NCBI RefSeq assembly: GCF_016745395.1
Contig: NZ_JAERVJ010000003.1
Span: 62,001 to 126,000, forward strand
Length of the DNA: 64,000 nt
Direction of reading: 5' to 3'
From: Methylocystis sp. Sn-Cys
Lineage (GTDB): Bacteria; Pseudomonadota; Alphaproteobacteria; Rhizobiales; Beijerinckiaceae
Part shown: positions 43,656 to 55,328 of the stretch, in pieces
Layout: the number at the start of each line of letters is the position of its first letter
Numbering within the stretch: the stretch's first letter is position 1
Position numbers and translations under genes: made by a program
Notes under the pieces: model-generated
Seen by the model: only the letters and a program-made list of their open reading frames with translations
What the model was told of the DNA's origin: nothing
Database searches by the model: none

Positions 43656-43769
43656 TCAACGCCCCTGCCTGCAATCGCTAAGCTGGATTTCGGAGATATT
43701 GAAATCCGCCCAAGACAACGAAGCCCCCGATCCCCTTAAAGGATCGAGCGCTTTAATCAAGGGTGGGCG

Positions 43770-46700
43770 CTAATGCGCTTCGTCCCAGTTCTTGGCCGCG
43801 CGAGCGTCGACCTGTAGTGGCACTGTGAGTTCCACGGCGGGCAGGGGCGCCTCCTCCATCACGCGGCGGGCGAGGGCGATTGTCGCCTCGGCTTCCGCTT
43901 CCGGCGCCTCGAAGACGAGTTCGTCGTGCACTTGCAGGAGCATCTGCGCGGAAAGGTCCGCTTCGACAAGCGCGGCGTCCATGCGCACCATGGCGCGGCG
44001 GATGATGTCGGCGGCGGCGCCCTGAATCGGCGCGTTGATCGCAGCGCGCTCGTAAAAGGCGCGGTCGGACGCATTGGCCGAGGCGATGCGCGGGAAATGC
44101 AGCGCGCGGCCGAAAATCGTCGTCACGCACATTTTCTCGCGCACGGTCTTTTTGGTCGCGTCCATATAGTCGCGAATGCCGGGGAAGCGCTCGAAATAGC
44201 GCTTGATATAGGCCCCCGCCTCCTCGCGCGGAATGGAGAGCTGGTTGGCCAGGCCGAAGGCCGAGATGCCGTAGATAATGCCGAAATTGATCGCCTTGGC
44301 GCGCCGGCGCACTTCCGGCGGCATATCCTTCACCGGCACGCCGAACATTTCCGAAGCGGTCATGGCGTGAATGTCGACGCCGTCGGCGAAGGCCTTCTTG
44401 AGTTGCGGAATATCGGCGATATGCGCGAGCAGCCTCAGCTCGATCTGCGAGTAATCCGCCGAGATCAGCACACGCCCCGGCGGCGCGACGAAGGCCTTGC
44501 GGATCTTGCGGCCAGCCTCGTTGCGCACGGGAATGTTTTGCAGATTGGGTTCAGACGACGAAAGCCGCCCCGTCGTCGTCGCCGCGAGCGAATAGCAGGT
44601 ATGGACGCGGCCGGTTTCCTTGTTCACGAAGCCGGGCAGCGCGTCGGCGTAAGTGCTTTTGAGCTTCGAAAGCTGGCGCCAATCGAGAATGCGGCGGCAG
44701 AATTCATTGCCTTCCGCCGCGAGATCCTCGAGCACGCTGGCGGAGGTCGACCAAGCGCCGGTCGCGGTCTTTTTGGCGCCGGGCAGGCCCATCTTGCCGA
44801 AGAGAATGTCGCCCAGTTGCTTGGGCGAGCCGAGATTGAAGCTCTCGCCGGCAAGATCGAAAATATCGGCCTCCAGCCGCGCCATGTCCTGCGCGAACTC
44901 GCCCGAGAGGCGCGAGAGCATATGGCGGTCGATGGTGATTCCGCGCCGCTCCATATGCGCCAGCGTCGTCACCATGGGGCGCTCCAGCGTCTCATAGACG
45001 GCGGTCTTTCCTTCGGCGGCGAGGCGCGGCTTCAGCGCACGCCACAGGCGCAGCGAGACATCGGCGTCCTCGGCCGCATATTCCGTCGCTTTATCGAGCG
45101 CGACGCGCGCAAAGCCAATGAAACTGCGGCCCGAGCCCGCGACCTGCGCGAAAGTGATGTTCTCATGTCCGAGATGTTTTTGCGCAAGCTCGTCGAGGCC
45201 GTGATTATTGCGGCCCGTATCCAGCGCATAGGAGATCAGCATCGTGTCGTCCATCGGCGCGACGTCGATGCCGTAGCGCGAGAGCACGAGCAGATCATAT
45301 TTCATATTCTGCGCGACTTTGAGGACGGCGTCGTCCTCAAAGAGCGGCTTGAGTTTTTCGATCGCGGTTTGGAGCGGTATCTGACCGGCGACGAGATCGG
45401 CGCCGCCAAAGAGATCGCCATTTCCGCCTTCGCGGTGCTGAAGCGGAATATAGCAGGCGCGGCCCGGCCCGAGCACCAGCGACACGCCGACAAGATCGCA
45501 GCTCAGCGGATCGAGCGATGTCGTCTCCGTGTCGAGTGCGACGATCCCCGCCTCGAAGGCGTCGGCGACCCATTGCTCGAGCCGTTCGACGGACATGACC
45601 GTCTCATAGGTCGAGCGGTCGATCTTCTCGGCGAGCGCCGCCGCTTTGCGGGCGCCGACGAGCGTCGCGGGCGAGAAGCCTTCCGTCGCCTTCTCGGCCG
45701 CGGGCGCACGCGGCTCCTTCGGCTTTGGCGCCGTAGGCGCCGCGGCGTGATCGACCTCGCCATTGCGGGCGCGCCAGCCCGCGGGGCCGAGGTAATGTGG
45801 GTCGGGCTCGATCTCGTGGATGTCGACCCCATAAAGTTCGCCCACCCGACGCGTGATCGTCGTGAACTCCATCGCCTGCAGGAAGGCGACGAGCTTTTTC
45901 GGATCGGGCTGATGCAGGCCGAGATCGTCGAGCTTCGTTTCCACCGGCGCGTCGCGCACGAGCTCGACGAGCTTTTTGGAGAGGCGGATGAGCGCGACCG
46001 CTTCCGGGTCCGTCAGCGCCTCGCGGCGCTTGGGCTGCTTGATGCCCGGCGCTTTCTCCAGCAGCGAGTCGAGATCGCCATATTCATTGATGAGCTGGGC
46101 GGCGGTCTTGATGCCGATGCCCTTGGCGCCCGGCACATTGTCCGTCGAATCGCCGGCGAGCGCCTGCACGTCGACCACCTTGTCCGGGGTCACGCCGAAA
46201 TAGTCGAAGACCTCCGCCTCATTGATGAGCCGCTCTTCGCGGGAGCCCTTTGCGCCGGCGGTTCCCGAGGCCGGGTCGTACATGGTCACGCCCGGCCCGA
46301 TGAGCTGCATAAGGTCTTTGTCTGCCGAGACGATGAGCACATCCGCGCCCTTCTCACGGGCCTGTGCGGCGTAAGTGGCGATGAGGTCGTCGGCCTCGTA
46401 GACGTCCTGCTCGATCGGCGTGAGGCCGAAGGCGCGCACGGCCGCGCGCATCAGGGGAAATTGCGGGACGAGGTCTTCCGGCGGCTCGCTGCGATGCGCC
46501 TTGTATTCGGGATAGATTTCCTTGCGGAAGCTGTTCTCGCTCTTGTCGAAAATGATGGCGAGATGGGTCGGCGTCGCGCCCGCCGCGCCCTCGCGCACGA
46601 ATTGCAGGAGCTTGGTGCAGAAGAGCCGCACGGCGCCGGTCGGCAGCCGGTCGGAGCGATAGTTGTATTTCGCATCCTGCCGGATCGACTGGAAATAAGC

Positions 46701-46775
46701 GCGAAAGACGAAGGAGGAGCCGTCGACGAGGAAGACGTGAGAGCCTGGGCCGACGGGCTTGTGCGTGAGTGTCAT
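43770..46775 (-). CDS. polA: DNA polymerase I
   Basis: A 1,001-residue polymerase for Okazaki processing and repair. The 5'-nuclease domain begins VFLVDGSSFVFRAYFQSIR and has the acidic ADKDLMQLI block. The 3'-5' exonuclease keeps its metal acids (IVALDTETTSLDPLSCDLVG and YAAEDADVSLRLW), so proofreading appears intact, unlike many Gram-positive PolA. The polymerase domain has motif A VLISADYSQIELRLLAH, motif B RAKAINFGIIYGISAFGLAN and motif C MLLQVHDELVFEAPE. A Lys/Glu/Ala linker near residues 340-365 separates the nuclease domains. The long open frame on the other strand is a GC artefact. Confidence 0.97.
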   Translation of the reverse strand: MTLTHKPVGPGSHVFLVDGSSFVFRAYFQSIRQDAKYNYRSDRLPTGAVRLFCTKLLQFVREGAAGATPTHLAIIFDKSENSFRKEIYPEYKAHRSEPPEDLVPQFPLMRAAVRAFGLTPIEQDVYEADDLIATYAAQAREKGADVLIVSADKDLMQLIGPGVTMYDPASGTAGAKGSREERLINEAEVFDYFGVTPDKVVDVQALAGDSTDNVPGAKGIGIKTAAQLINEYGDLDSLLEKAPGIKQPKRREALTDPEAVALIRLSKKLVELVRDAPVETKLDDLGLHQPDPKKLVAFLQAMEFTTITRRVGELYGVDIHEIEPDPHYLGPAGWRARNGEVDHAAAPTAPKPKEPRAPAAEKATEGFSPATLVGARKAAALAEKIDRSTYETVMSVERLEQWVADAFEAGIVALDTETTSLDPLSCDLVGVSLVLGPGRACYIPLQHREGGNGDLFGGADLVAGQIPLQTAIEKLKPLFEDDAVLKVAQNMKYDLLVLSRYGIDVAPMDDTMLISYALDTGRNNHGLDELAQKHLGHENITFAQVAGSGRSFIGFARVALDKATEYAAEDADVSLRLWRALKPRLAAEGKTAVYETLERPMVTTLAHMERRGITIDRHMLSRLSGEFAQDMARLEADIFDLAGESFNLGSPKQLGDILFGKMGLPGAKKTATGAWSTSASVLEDLAAEGNEFCRRILDWRQLSKLKSTYADALPGFVNKETGRVHTCYSLAATTTGRLSSSEPNLQNIPVRNEAGRKIRKAFVAPPGRVLISADYSQIELRLLAHIADIPQLKKAFADGVDIHAMTASEMFGVPVKDMPPEVRRRAKAINFGIIYGISAFGLANQLSIPREEAGAYIKRYFERFPGIRDYMDATKKTVREKMCVTTIFGRALHFPRIASANASDRAFYERAAINAPIQGAAADIIRRAMVRMDAALVEADLSAQMLLQVHDELVFEAPEAEAEATIALARRVMEEAPLPAVELTVPLQVDARAAKNWDEAH

Positions 46776-46811
46776 GGGCGCATTTTAGCGCCGACTTTCG
46801 CTGGCGTCTTC

Positions 46812-47071
46812 CGTCATTGCAGCTCTGGATTGCTTCGCTGCGCTCGCAATGACGGTGTAGCGCGTGATGAAGGCCACGATCCATCCCTCCCCCTTGCGGG
46901 GAGGGTAGGGTGGGGGTAGCCGAGATAACGACGAAGATTGTCGACCCCCACCCCTAACCCCTCCCCGCAAGGGGGAGGGAGGCGGCTCACGATCAGCGCG
47001 GTTGATGAAGGCGATAATCAACTCCCCCTCCCGTGAAGCGTCGTGAAGCGGGGGAGGGTTGGGGAGGGGGC
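46812..47071. repeat. Short repeat B beside two family C units
   Basis: A shortened B palindrome (46812-46855) precedes C-rich units (46881-46977 and 47022-47071) with CCCTCCCCCTTGCGGGGAGG and CCCTCCCGTGAAGCG variants. In 47036-47050 the short word CGTGAAGCG is duplicated in tandem. The block fills the gap between polA and the valS stop. Confidence 0.8.
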
Positions 47072-47073
47072 TC

Positions 47074-49791
47074 TTAACCCAGCCGCCCCATCGCCGCCGT
47101 CAGCTTCTCGATGCGCGCCTGCGCCTCGTCGCGGCGCTCCTTGTGCTCCTCGATGACATCCTCATCCGCCTTGGCGAGGAAGCCCGGATTGGCGAGCTTG
47201 GCGTCGAGCTTCTTCACCTCGCCTTCGAGCTTGCCGATTTCCTTGGCGAGACGCGCCTTCTCGGCGCCGAGGTCGATCACGCCTTCGAGCGGGATGGCGA
47301 CGACGCCCCCGCGCACGATGATCTGCGCCGACGACTTCGGCGCCGCCTCGGCGAAGCCGATCTTCGACTGGCGCGCGAGCTTGCGGATTGTCTCCTCCCA
47401 GCGCGTCGCGCGCGTCTGAAGGCCGGCGTCGGCGCCGATCAGCAGAAGCTCGGTTTCGACGTTCAAATTCATCTCGGCGCGCAGCGAGCGGATTTCCGAG
47501 ATGAGGTCGACCACCCAGCCGATCTCGCTCTCGGCCTCGGCGTCATCCAGACCTTCGAGCGACGGCCATTGCGCGAGAACGAGCAGGCTGTCGCGCGCGG
47601 GGCCCTCCGCGCCCTTAATCGCCCACAGCGCCTCGGTGATGAAAGGCATGAAGGGATGCAGCAGCGCGTAAATCTGGTCGAGAACGAAGGCCGTGGTCGC
47701 TCGCGTTTCGTCCTTTTCGGCGCCGTCGGGGCCGGTGAGGAGGGGCTTCGTGAGCTCTACATACCAGTCGCAGAAGACGTTCCAGACGAAGCGATAGGCC
47801 GCGCCCGCCGCGTCGTTGAAGCGATAGGCGTCGATCGCGGCGGAAACGTCGCGCACCGTGCGCGCGGCTTCCGTGACGATCCAGCGGTTGAGCGTCACTT
47901 TGTTGGCGCGCGGATCATAGCCCGCTACGCGCGCGCAGCCGTTCATCTCGGCGAAGCGCGAGGCGTTCCAGAGCTTGGTCGCGAAATTGCGGTAGCCTTC
48001 GACGCGCTGCGTCGAGAGTTTGATGTCGCGCCCCTGCGCCGCCATGGCGGCGAGCGTGAAGCGCAAAGCGTCCGCGCCATATTCGTCGATGAGTTGCAGC
48101 GGATCGATGACATTGCCCTTCGACTTCGACATCTTCGCGCCCTTCTCGTCGCGGACGAGGGCGTGGATGTAGACGTCGTGGAAGGGAATCTCCTTTTTGA
48201 AGTGCAGGCCCATCATCATCATGCGGGCGACCCAGAAGAAGATGATGTCGAAGCCCGTGACGAGCACATTCGTCGGATAGAAGCGGGCAAGCTCCGGCGT
48301 CTCATCCGGCCAGCCGAGCGTCGAGAAAGGCCAGAGCGCGGAGGAGAACCAAGTGTCGAGCACGTCCTCGTCGCGCGTCAGCGTCACATTCTCGCCGGTG
48401 CGCGCGCGGGCGGCGGCATGGGCCGCTTCTTCGCTCTCCTCGACATAGACATTGCCGTCGGCGTCGTACCACGCCGGGATGCGATGGCCCCACCAAAGCT
48501 GGCGCGACACGCACCAAGGCTGGATGTTTTCCAGCCAATCGAAATAGGTCTTTTCCCAATTCTTCGGCACGAAGCTCGTGCGGCCGTCGCGCACGGCGGC
48601 GAGCGCCGGCTGCGCGAGCGTCTTCGCGTCCACATACCATTGGTCGGTGAGGCGCGGCTCCAGCACGGCGTTGGAGCGGTCGCCATGCGGGACCATATGC
48701 TTGTGGTCGTCAATGCCGTCGAGAAGACCGCGCTCTTCCATCATCTCCACGACGCGCTTGCGCGCATCGAAACGATCATGGCCGTCGAGCGCAGCGACAG
48801 TCGTGACAAGCTCTTCGGAGGGCGCGACGCCTTCGTGGAATTCGGCGTTGGCGGCGAGCGTCATGCGCGCCTGCGCGTCGAGCACATTGATGAGCCGCAG
48901 CCCGTGCCGCTTGCCGACTTCGAAGTCGTTGAAGTCATGCGCCGGGGTGATCTTCACCGCGCCGGTGCCCTTTTCAGGGTCCGAATATTCGTCCGCCACG
49001 ATGGGAATGAAGCGGCCGACGAGCGGCAGGCGCAACCTCTTGCCCACGAGCGCCTTGTAGCGTTCGTCCTCCGGATGCACGGCCACCGCCGTGTCGCCGA
49101 GCATGGTCTCAGGGCGCGTCGTCGCGACGACGATATAGTCGCCGGTCTCTTTGCCGGCGTCGTCCACGACCGGATATTTGAAGCGCCAGAGATGGCCCTT
49201 CACTTCCTGCTGCAGCACTTCGAGGTCAGAGATCGCGGTGTGCAGCACCGGGTCCCAATTGACGAGGCGCTTGTCCTTGTAAAGCAGCCCATCGCGATAA
49301 AGCTGCACGAAGACTTTGGCGACGGCGCGCGACAGGCCTTCATCGAGCGTGAAGCGCTCGCGCGACCAGTCGCAGGAGGCGCCGATGCGCTTCAACTGTT
49401 CGACGATCTTGCCGCCCGATTCCGCCTTCCATTCCCAGACGCGCTCGAGGAATTTCTCGCGGCCCATCTCGCGGCGGCCTGGCTCCTGGCGCTCCATGAG
49501 CTGGCGCTCGACCACCATTTGCGTGGCGATGCCCGCGTGATCCGTGCCCGGCTGCCACAGGACGTCGAGGCCCTTCATGCGGTGATAGCGCACGAGAATG
49601 TCCTGCAGCGTATTGTTGAGCGCATGGCCCATATGCAGGCTGCCGGTGACGTTGGGCGGCGGAATGACGATGGAATAGGGGGCGGCGTCCGCGCGCTCGG
49701 GACGACCGGCGCGGAACGCCTGCGCGTCTTCCCAGGTGGCGCGGATGCGGCTCTCGATGGAGCGGGGATCGAAGGTTTTTTCCATGGTCAT
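47074..49791 (-). CDS. valS: Valine--tRNA ligase
   Basis: A class Ia synthetase of about 905 residues that charges tRNA-Val. The HIGH motif is HMGH ([20 protein letters not shown]), editing-domain text is [20 protein letters not shown] and [18 protein letters not shown], and KMSKS is [17 protein letters not shown]. The tRNA-binding coiled coil typical of ValRS closes the protein ([20 protein letters not shown]). ATG 49791 is used; an ATG two codons later (49785) is as likely, and neither has a strong ribosome site. Confidence 0.96.
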   Translation of the reverse strand: MTMEKTFDPRSIESRIRATWEDAQAFRAGRPERADAAPYSIVIPPPNVTGSLHMGHALNNTLQDILVRYHRMKGLDVLWQPGTDHAGIATQMVVERQLMERQEPGRREMGREKFLERVWEWKAESGGKIVEQLKRIGASCDWSRERFTLDEGLSRAVAKVFVQLYRDGLLYKDKRLVNWDPVLHTAISDLEVLQQEVKGHLWRFKYPVVDDAGKETGDYIVVATTRPETMLGDTAVAVHPEDERYKALVGKRLRLPLVGRFIPIVADEYSDPEKGTGAVKITPAHDFNDFEVGKRHGLRLINVLDAQARMTLAANAEFHEGVAPSEELVTTVAALDGHDRFDARKRVVEMMEERGLLDGIDDHKHMVPHGDRSNAVLEPRLTDQWYVDAKTLAQPALAAVRDGRTSFVPKNWEKTYFDWLENIQPWCVSRQLWWGHRIPAWYDADGNVYVEESEEAAHAAARARTGENVTLTRDEDVLDTWFSSALWPFSTLGWPDETPELARFYPTNVLVTGFDIIFFWVARMMMMGLHFKKEIPFHDVYIHALVRDEKGAKMSKSKGNVIDPLQLIDEYGADALRFTLAAMAAQGRDIKLSTQRVEGYRNFATKLWNASRFAEMNGCARVAGYDPRANKVTLNRWIVTEAARTVRDVSAAIDAYRFNDAAGAAYRFVWNVFCDWYVELTKPLLTGPDGAEKDETRATTAFVLDQIYALLHPFMPFITEALWAIKGAEGPARDSLLVLAQWPSLEGLDDAEAESEIGWVVDLISEIRSLRAEMNLNVETELLLIGADAGLQTRATRWEETIRKLARQSKIGFAEAAPKSSAQIIVRGGVVAIPLEGVIDLGAEKARLAKEIGKLEGEVKKLDAKLANPGFLAKADEDVIEEHKERRDEAQARIEKLTAAMGRLG

Positions 49792-49819
49792 CGGGTAAGC
49801 CGGGCGTTTGTTACAAAAA

Positions 49820-50036
49820 TCCCTCCCCTTTACGGGGAGGGTGGCTCCGCGAAGCGGGGTCGGGTGGGGTAAGCGTGGGCCCTCCGTCATTGCGAGGAGC
49901 GAAGCTCCGAAGCAATCCAGCGGCGTCACGCGGGCTCTGGATTGCTTCGCTTCGCTCGCAATGACGATGCGGACAGCAAGGCCGGGCCCCACCCGGCTCG
50001 CTGCGCCCACCCTCCCCGTAAAGGGGAGGGAGGGGA
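49820..50036. repeat. Family C palindrome interrupted by a family B palindrome
   Basis: The outer arms CCCTCCCCTTTACGGGGAGG (left) and CCTCCCCGTAAAGGGGAGGG (right) form a family C unit whose uninterrupted form is at 59085-59210. A complete family B palindrome (49885-49966) sits in its loop. This is an insertion of one repeat type into another. Confidence 0.85.
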
Positions 50037-50058
50037 GCCCCGAGATCGCGGCTCGCGA

Positions 50059-51414
<1,356 letters not shown>

Positions 51415-51609
51415 CTAGCTGGGCGGATTAACGCGGCAAGCGTACATTAAGCGCCCCGCTGTCACGCGGCAGGTGACGTATTCGGGGTTTTTGCGCTGGG
51501 CTCCCGAGCCGGTTGACTGGCGCGGGGCCGCCGTTACCGTGCGTTTTACCAAATATAGGGCGCCCTCGAAACGCCCGAAAAGCAAAGAATAGGCTGGGAG
51601 GAATTGGGA

Positions 51610-52365
51610 ATGGCTTTCGATAAAGGAAAAATCGCCTTAGCGGCGGCTGTAGCGCTCTTCAGCGCGCAAGGCGCGGCGGCGCAGACGGCGGAGCATGTCG
51701 CCGCCGTCAAGGCCATTTTCGAGAAATCTCCCGTCCGCGCGGGAACTTGCGCCCCTGTCTCGGAGGATTTCCAGGGCTGGCCGGCGGCGCTGGTGCAGCG
51801 CTGCGACTATGGCGGCAACGTCGCCTATATCCTCGACGTCAGCCCCGAGAAAATGGCGAAATGGATCGAGACCGGCTGCGCCGCCCATATGTCCGGCGTG
51901 GCGGCTTGTTTCGACCGCATGACGAAATGCGCGGTCGAGAAGTCCAACGCCACTTTCGTCGTCGGCGGCAATCTCGCCGCCCAGCGCAAGGGCGCCGTGA
52001 CGAATATGTTCTACCGTAATGGCGTCGTCATCGCCGCGCCCGCCAATGGCAAGAGCGACCCCGTGCCGCTCGCCGAGCAGGAGAAGCTCGCAAAGACGCC
52101 CGAGTCGGCTGTCGACGCCATGCAGGGCGGCGGCGCGGTCGCCTTCTGGCACACCATGCCGTTCCAATTCGCGATCAAGGCCATCGATCTTGGCGTGCCC
52201 GCCGAGATGAACACGCCGGACCGGCGTCAGAAATGGCTGGAGATCATCCGCGCCGAGATGCAGGCAGCGCTCAAGGGCGACGGCAATCGCTTTCTTTCGG
52301 GCTGGATGACGGCGCATCCGATCACGCTGCGCACGGGGGAATGCGCGGATGACCGCGATCCCTGA
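51610..52365 (+). CDS. Secreted protein of unknown function
   Basis: A 251-residue exported protein with a Sec signal (KIALAAAVALFSAQGAAAQT, cleavage near residue 25). The mature domain holds cysteines in AGTCAPVSED, VQRCDYGG, IETGCAAHM, VAACFDRM and TKCAVEKS, a dense cluster over about 80 residues, then a less Cys-rich half ending LRTGECADD. Several disulfides are likely. The ATG at 51610 has GGGAGG eight bases upstream. It is a single-gene unit between eno and queF. No family could be assigned. Confidence 0.75.
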   Translation: MAFDKGKIALAAAVALFSAQGAAAQTAEHVAAVKAIFEKSPVRAGTCAPVSEDFQGWPAALVQRCDYGGNVAYILDVSPEKMAKWIETGCAAHMSGVAACFDRMTKCAVEKSNATFVVGGNLAAQRKGAVTNMFYRNGVVIAAPANGKSDPVPLAEQEKLAKTPESAVDAMQGGGAVAFWHTMPFQFAIKAIDLGVPAEMNTPDRRQKWLEIIRAEMQAALKGDGNRFLSGWMTAHPITLRTGECADDRDP

Positions 52366-52374
52366 TCTCCCGCC

Positions 52375-52457
52375 CGTCATTGCGAGGCGCGAAGCGACGA
52401 AGCAACCCAGGGGCGTGGTCGCGGCTCTGGAGTGCGTCGCTTCGCTCGCAATGACGG
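52375..52457. repeat. Dispersed palindromic repeat, family B
   Basis: From CGTCATTGCGAGGCGCGAAG to CGCTCGCAATGACGG, with inner GAAGCAACCCAGGGG / CTCTGGAGTGCGTCG arms that are more diverged than in other copies. It lies between the secreted protein and queF genes. Confidence 0.8.
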
Positions 52458-52500
52458 ATGGCGCGCTTGACGGGCGCGGCGCGGCGTTATCTTTACGCCC

Positions 52501-52962
52501 ATGACCAAGACTCATGAAGGCGCGCTTCTCCTCGGCGAGAAAGCGCCGCTGCCCGCTTCGCCGGACGAGGCCGAGCTCGACCTCGTGCCCAATCCGCACA
52601 AGGATGCGGCCTATCTCGTGCGCTTCACCGCGCCCGAGTTCACCTCGCTCTGCCCGGTGACCGGCCAGCCCGACTTCGCCCATGTCGTGATCGACTATGT
52701 TCCGGGCGAGTGGCTGGTCGAGTCGAAATCCTTAAAGCTCTATCTGGGAAGCTTCCGCAATCACGGCGCCTTTCACGAGGATTGCACGCTGCGCATCGCG
52801 CGCGATCTCGTTGCGGCGATGACGCCGAAATGGCTGCGGATCGGCGGCTATTGGTATCCGCGCGGGGGCATTCCCATCGACGTCTTCTGGCAGACCGGCG
52901 CGCCGCCGGAGGGGCTCTGGCTGCCGGATCAGGGCGTGCCGCCCTATCGCGGGCGCGGTTAG
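52501..52962 (+). CDS. queF: NADPH-dependent 7-cyano-7-deazaguanine reductase
   Basis: Reduces preQ0 to preQ1 on the way to queuosine in tRNA. The 153-residue protein is the short type (YkvM-like). The catalytic cysteine lies in [20 protein letters not shown], the QueF motif is [20 protein letters not shown], followed by [12 protein letters not shown] and the [15 protein letters not shown] end. queC, the enzyme two steps earlier, is at 58324. The two genes are not adjacent but both are present; queD and queE are not in the window. Confidence 0.95.
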   Translation: MTKTHEGALLLGEKAPLPASPDEAELDLVPNPHKDAAYLVRFTAPEFTSLCPVTGQPDFAHVVIDYVPGEWLVESKSLKLYLGSFRNHGAFHEDCTLRIARDLVAAMTPKWLRIGGYWYPRGGIPIDVFWQTGAPPEGLWLPDQGVPPYRGRG

Positions 52963-53027
52963 CGCACTTCCCGAATTTGCCGCTTTTTGAGAGTGCTTGA
53001 ACGCGTTCGACCGCTCGGAGGCGCGAA

Positions 53028-53747
53028 ATGCAAAAGATCAAATATCGGATGAGCGGCGAGGATTTGCGCCCGCGCCGCACCAGGCTCGAAATTCCGGGCT
53101 GGGCGGGCGAGCCGGAGCGGCGGACCGACGGCTCGCATGAATACGCCTGGCACTGCGTGCCCTTCACCGAGGCCGCGAAATATGGGGTGGAGGTCTTCTA
53201 CCCCTATGACAACGAGCTTCACGTCACGACTCGGGGCGGCAAGCTGGCGATGGCGGGCGACTTCGGCCCGCCGCCCTCGCCCGGCCGGAGCTGGCCGCCG
53301 TTCCGGAACTTCGGCGAGTCTTTTTACACCTATCAGATCCTGCTCGATCTCAAGCCCGAGCCGGGCCATGCGATCAAGGTCGAAACGCATCCGGCCTTCT
53401 ATACGGACACCACCGGAACGGCGCCGATCGCCGTGCCGGCGCTGATCCGCGAATGGTGGCCGATGCTCTATTTCATCGTCTTCAAAGCGCCGCCGGAGGG
53501 GCAGACGCATATCTTCCGGCCGGGCGCGCCCATGGCGCAATTCACCATGGTCCCGGCTGAGTGCGACGTCGAGCTGGTTGCGATGAGCGAAGAGGAGGCG
53601 GCGGAGCGGGAGCTGCAGTCGCGGCGCATCTACGCAAGCCGCGAGACGCTCGGCGCCGATTCGCAATGGCTTTCGACGACCGACACGGTGTTCGACGGCA
53701 CCTATCGCCGCATGCATGGCGCGGCGCGGAAATTATCGGAAGGGTAA
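53028..53747 (+). CDS. Conserved protein of unknown function, DUF6065-like
   Basis: A 239-residue cytosolic protein with a double-stranded beta-helix look: EYAWHCVPFTEAAKYGVEVF, FYPYDNELHVTTRGGKLAMA, PPFRNFGESFYTYQILLDLK, AIAVPALIREWWPMLYFIVF and HIFRPGAPMAQFTMVPAE. The text resembles what is annotated as DUF6065 in other Proteobacteria (recalled from the motif, not searched). A C-terminal helix (MSEEEAAERELQSRRIYASR) follows. It may be a cupin-like sugar- or small-molecule-binding protein, but no metal triad is clear. The start ATG 53028 is preceded by GGAGGCGCGAA. Confidence 0.72.
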   Translation: MQKIKYRMSGEDLRPRRTRLEIPGWAGEPERRTDGSHEYAWHCVPFTEAAKYGVEVFYPYDNELHVTTRGGKLAMAGDFGPPPSPGRSWPPFRNFGESFYTYQILLDLKPEPGHAIKVETHPAFYTDTTGTAPIAVPALIREWWPMLYFIVFKAPPEGQTHIFRPGAPMAQFTMVPAECDVELVAMSEEEAAERELQSRRIYASRETLGADSQWLSTTDTVFDGTYRRMHGAARKLSEG

Positions 53748-53824
53748 GGCGCGCTCGTCGTGGCGCCGCTCGATTGGTTCGGCGCCATCCGCTCGCGCAA
53801 TTTGGACACAGAGGAAATCACCGC

Positions 53825-53979
53825 CGTCATTGCGAGGAGGCGGAGCCGACGAAGCAATCCAGGGCCGAATCGCCGCCCCTGGATTGCTTCGCGTCGCTCG
53901 CAATGACGGGCTCAGAGCAAAATCAGCGCTCTTGAGGCTCTGGATTCCCGCCGGGCTTTCAGCCCGAGGGGAATGACAG
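53825..53979. repeat. Composite repeat: family B followed by half of family A
   Basis: A full family B palindrome (53825-53909) is joined by a constant 26-base spacer to a family A half unit ending GGGAATGACAGG (53936-53979). The same joined unit, with the same spacer, recurs at 63837-63979, showing that B and A move or are copied together. Confidence 0.82.
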
Positions 53980-53997
53980 GCTCCCGATGCGAGTTCT

Positions 53998-54393
53998 TCA
54001 GTCTTCGCCCCAGTGATGATGATGGTGGTGGTGATGGTGATGGTGGTGGTAATAGGGCCGCCCCCAACCGCCGTAACCGCCGTAACCGCCGTAGCCGCCC
54101 CAATAATTGCTATGATGATGGTGGTGATGATGATAATAGCGCCGGCGCGGCTGATAGTAATAGTTGTAGTTCGGATAGTAATACTGAGCCTGCTCGACCT
54201 TGGCCTCCGGCTCGGGCGCCGCGGTTGCGGCTTGCTTCAGCAGTTCGGCGGCATTGGGAATGGGCTGCAGAAGTTCGGCGTATGAGGTCGGAGCCATCAC
54301 TTCCGCCAGCGTCTTGACCGCCGGGGCGGCGCTCGCCGCTAAGGGGGTCAGCGCCGATATGGCGCCGACAAGGCCGGCTGTCTTCTTGTCCAT
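53998..54393 (-). CDS. Histidine-rich secreted protein
   Basis: A 131-residue protein with a signal-like start (MDKKTAGLVGAISALTPLAA). A helical part follows (LAEVMAPTSYAELLQPIPNA), then a low-complexity C-terminus with Tyr/Arg text, a run of seven His, a Gly-Tyr repeat (GGYGGYGGYGGWG) and a run of twelve His before the end (WGED). The His runs should bind metals such as nickel, zinc or copper strongly; a storage or scavenging role is likely but unproven. AAAGGAAA lies before the ATG at 54393. It is upstream of nothing co-directional; kdsA is on the same strand 90 bases upstream. Confidence 0.75.
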   Translation of the reverse strand: MDKKTAGLVGAISALTPLAASAAPAVKTLAEVMAPTSYAELLQPIPNAAELLKQAATAAPEPEAKVEQAQYYYPNYNYYYQPRRRYYHHHHHHHSNYWGGYGGYGGYGGWGRPYYHHHHHHHHHHHHWGED

Positions 54394-54482
54394 GCTGCAT
54401 TTCCTTTCGGGCGGGCGCGCCGGGGAGACATTCTTCCCCGAGGCGGATTTCCTTGGAGCCACCGGCGATGTTCGTCTCTGGC

Positions 54483-55328
54483 TCATGAACTTCCCGTGAA
54501 CGATTTGGCCAGGCGGTCGAACGCCATGAGCGTCTCGACCAAGGCCGCGAGCTCGCGCAGCGGGAGCTGCGTGGCGCTGTCGGAGAGGGCGGCGTCTGGA
54601 TCAGGATGGGTTTCCAAGAACAGCCCCGCGACGCCCACGGCGACCGCCGCTCGCGCCAGCGCGGCCACGAAGCGCCGCTCTCCCCCCGAGGCGCCGCCGC
54701 GCCCGCCCCGCTGCTGGACCGAATGCGTGGCGTCGAAAATCACCGGCGCGCCGGTCTCCTGCATGATGGGGAGGCCGCGCATGTCGGTGACGAGCGCATT
54801 ATAGCCGAAGCTCGTCCCGCGCTCGGTGAGGAGAACGCCGGCGGCGCCCGCGGCGTGGGCTTTTTGCGCGGGATATTCCATATCCCAGGGCGCCATAAAC
54901 TGGCCCTTCTTGATGTTCACCGGCCGCCCGGTCTGCGCCGCCGCGGCGATAAGATCGGTCTGCCGGCACAGGAAGGCGGGGATTTGCAGGAGATCGACGA
55001 CCGCGGCGACGCGGGCGCACTGCCAGCTTTCATGCACGTCGGTGGTGACGGGAAGGCCGGTCTTCTCCTTTACTTCCGCGAGGATGGGCAGCGCGGCGTC
55101 CAGCCCCAGACCGCGCGGCGCGCCGCCGCTGGTGCGATTGGCCTTGTCGAAGGAGCCCTTGAAGACGACGCCGATCCCGAGCCGGTCCGACAGAAGCGCC
55201 AACTCGCTCGCGACCTCGAGCGCCATCTCCCGGCTCTCCAGCGCGCAGGGCCCGGCGATCAGCGCCAGAGGCCGGTCATTGCAGAATGAAACCGCGCGCG
55301 CGCCCTCTCCCACAGAGACAATGCTCAT
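54483..55328 (-). CDS. kdsA: 3-deoxy-8-phosphooctulonate synthase
   Basis: Condenses phosphoenolpyruvate with arabinose 5-phosphate to KDO 8-phosphate for lipopolysaccharide. The 281-residue protein has PLALIAGPCALESREMALEV, VVFKGSFDKANRTSGGAPRG, VTTDVHESWQCARVAAVVD, PAFLCRQTDLIAAAAQTGRP and the late IFDATHSVQQ metal His. Most relatives lack the metal-binding cysteine; here the CALES text suggests the metal-dependent subclass, but this is not certain. It overlaps the UDG gene by four bases, in a GST-UDG-kdsA operon. Confidence 0.94.
   Translation of the reverse strand: MSIVSVGEGARAVSFCNDRPLALIAGPCALESREMALEVASELALLSDRLGIGVVFKGSFDKANRTSGGAPRGLGLDAALPILAEVKEKTGLPVTTDVHESWQCARVAAVVDLLQIPAFLCRQTDLIAAAAQTGRPVNIKKGQFMAPWDMEYPAQKAHAAGAAGVLLTERGTSFGYNALVTDMRGLPIMQETGAPVIFDATHSVQQRGGRGGASGGERRFVAALARAAVAVGVAGLFLETHPDPDAALSDSATQLPLRELAALVETLMAFDRLAKSFTGSS

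Noticed and set aside
43926-46919. A 997-codon open frame on the plus strand opposite polA
   Set aside because: It is the mirror of a GC-rich gene in a frame where stop codons are rare. Its translation is Arg/Glu/His-rich with no domain, and polA on the other strand is complete.
47059-49872. A 937-codon open frame on the plus strand opposite valS
   Set aside because: Same GC effect; valS carries all synthetase motifs and fills the region.
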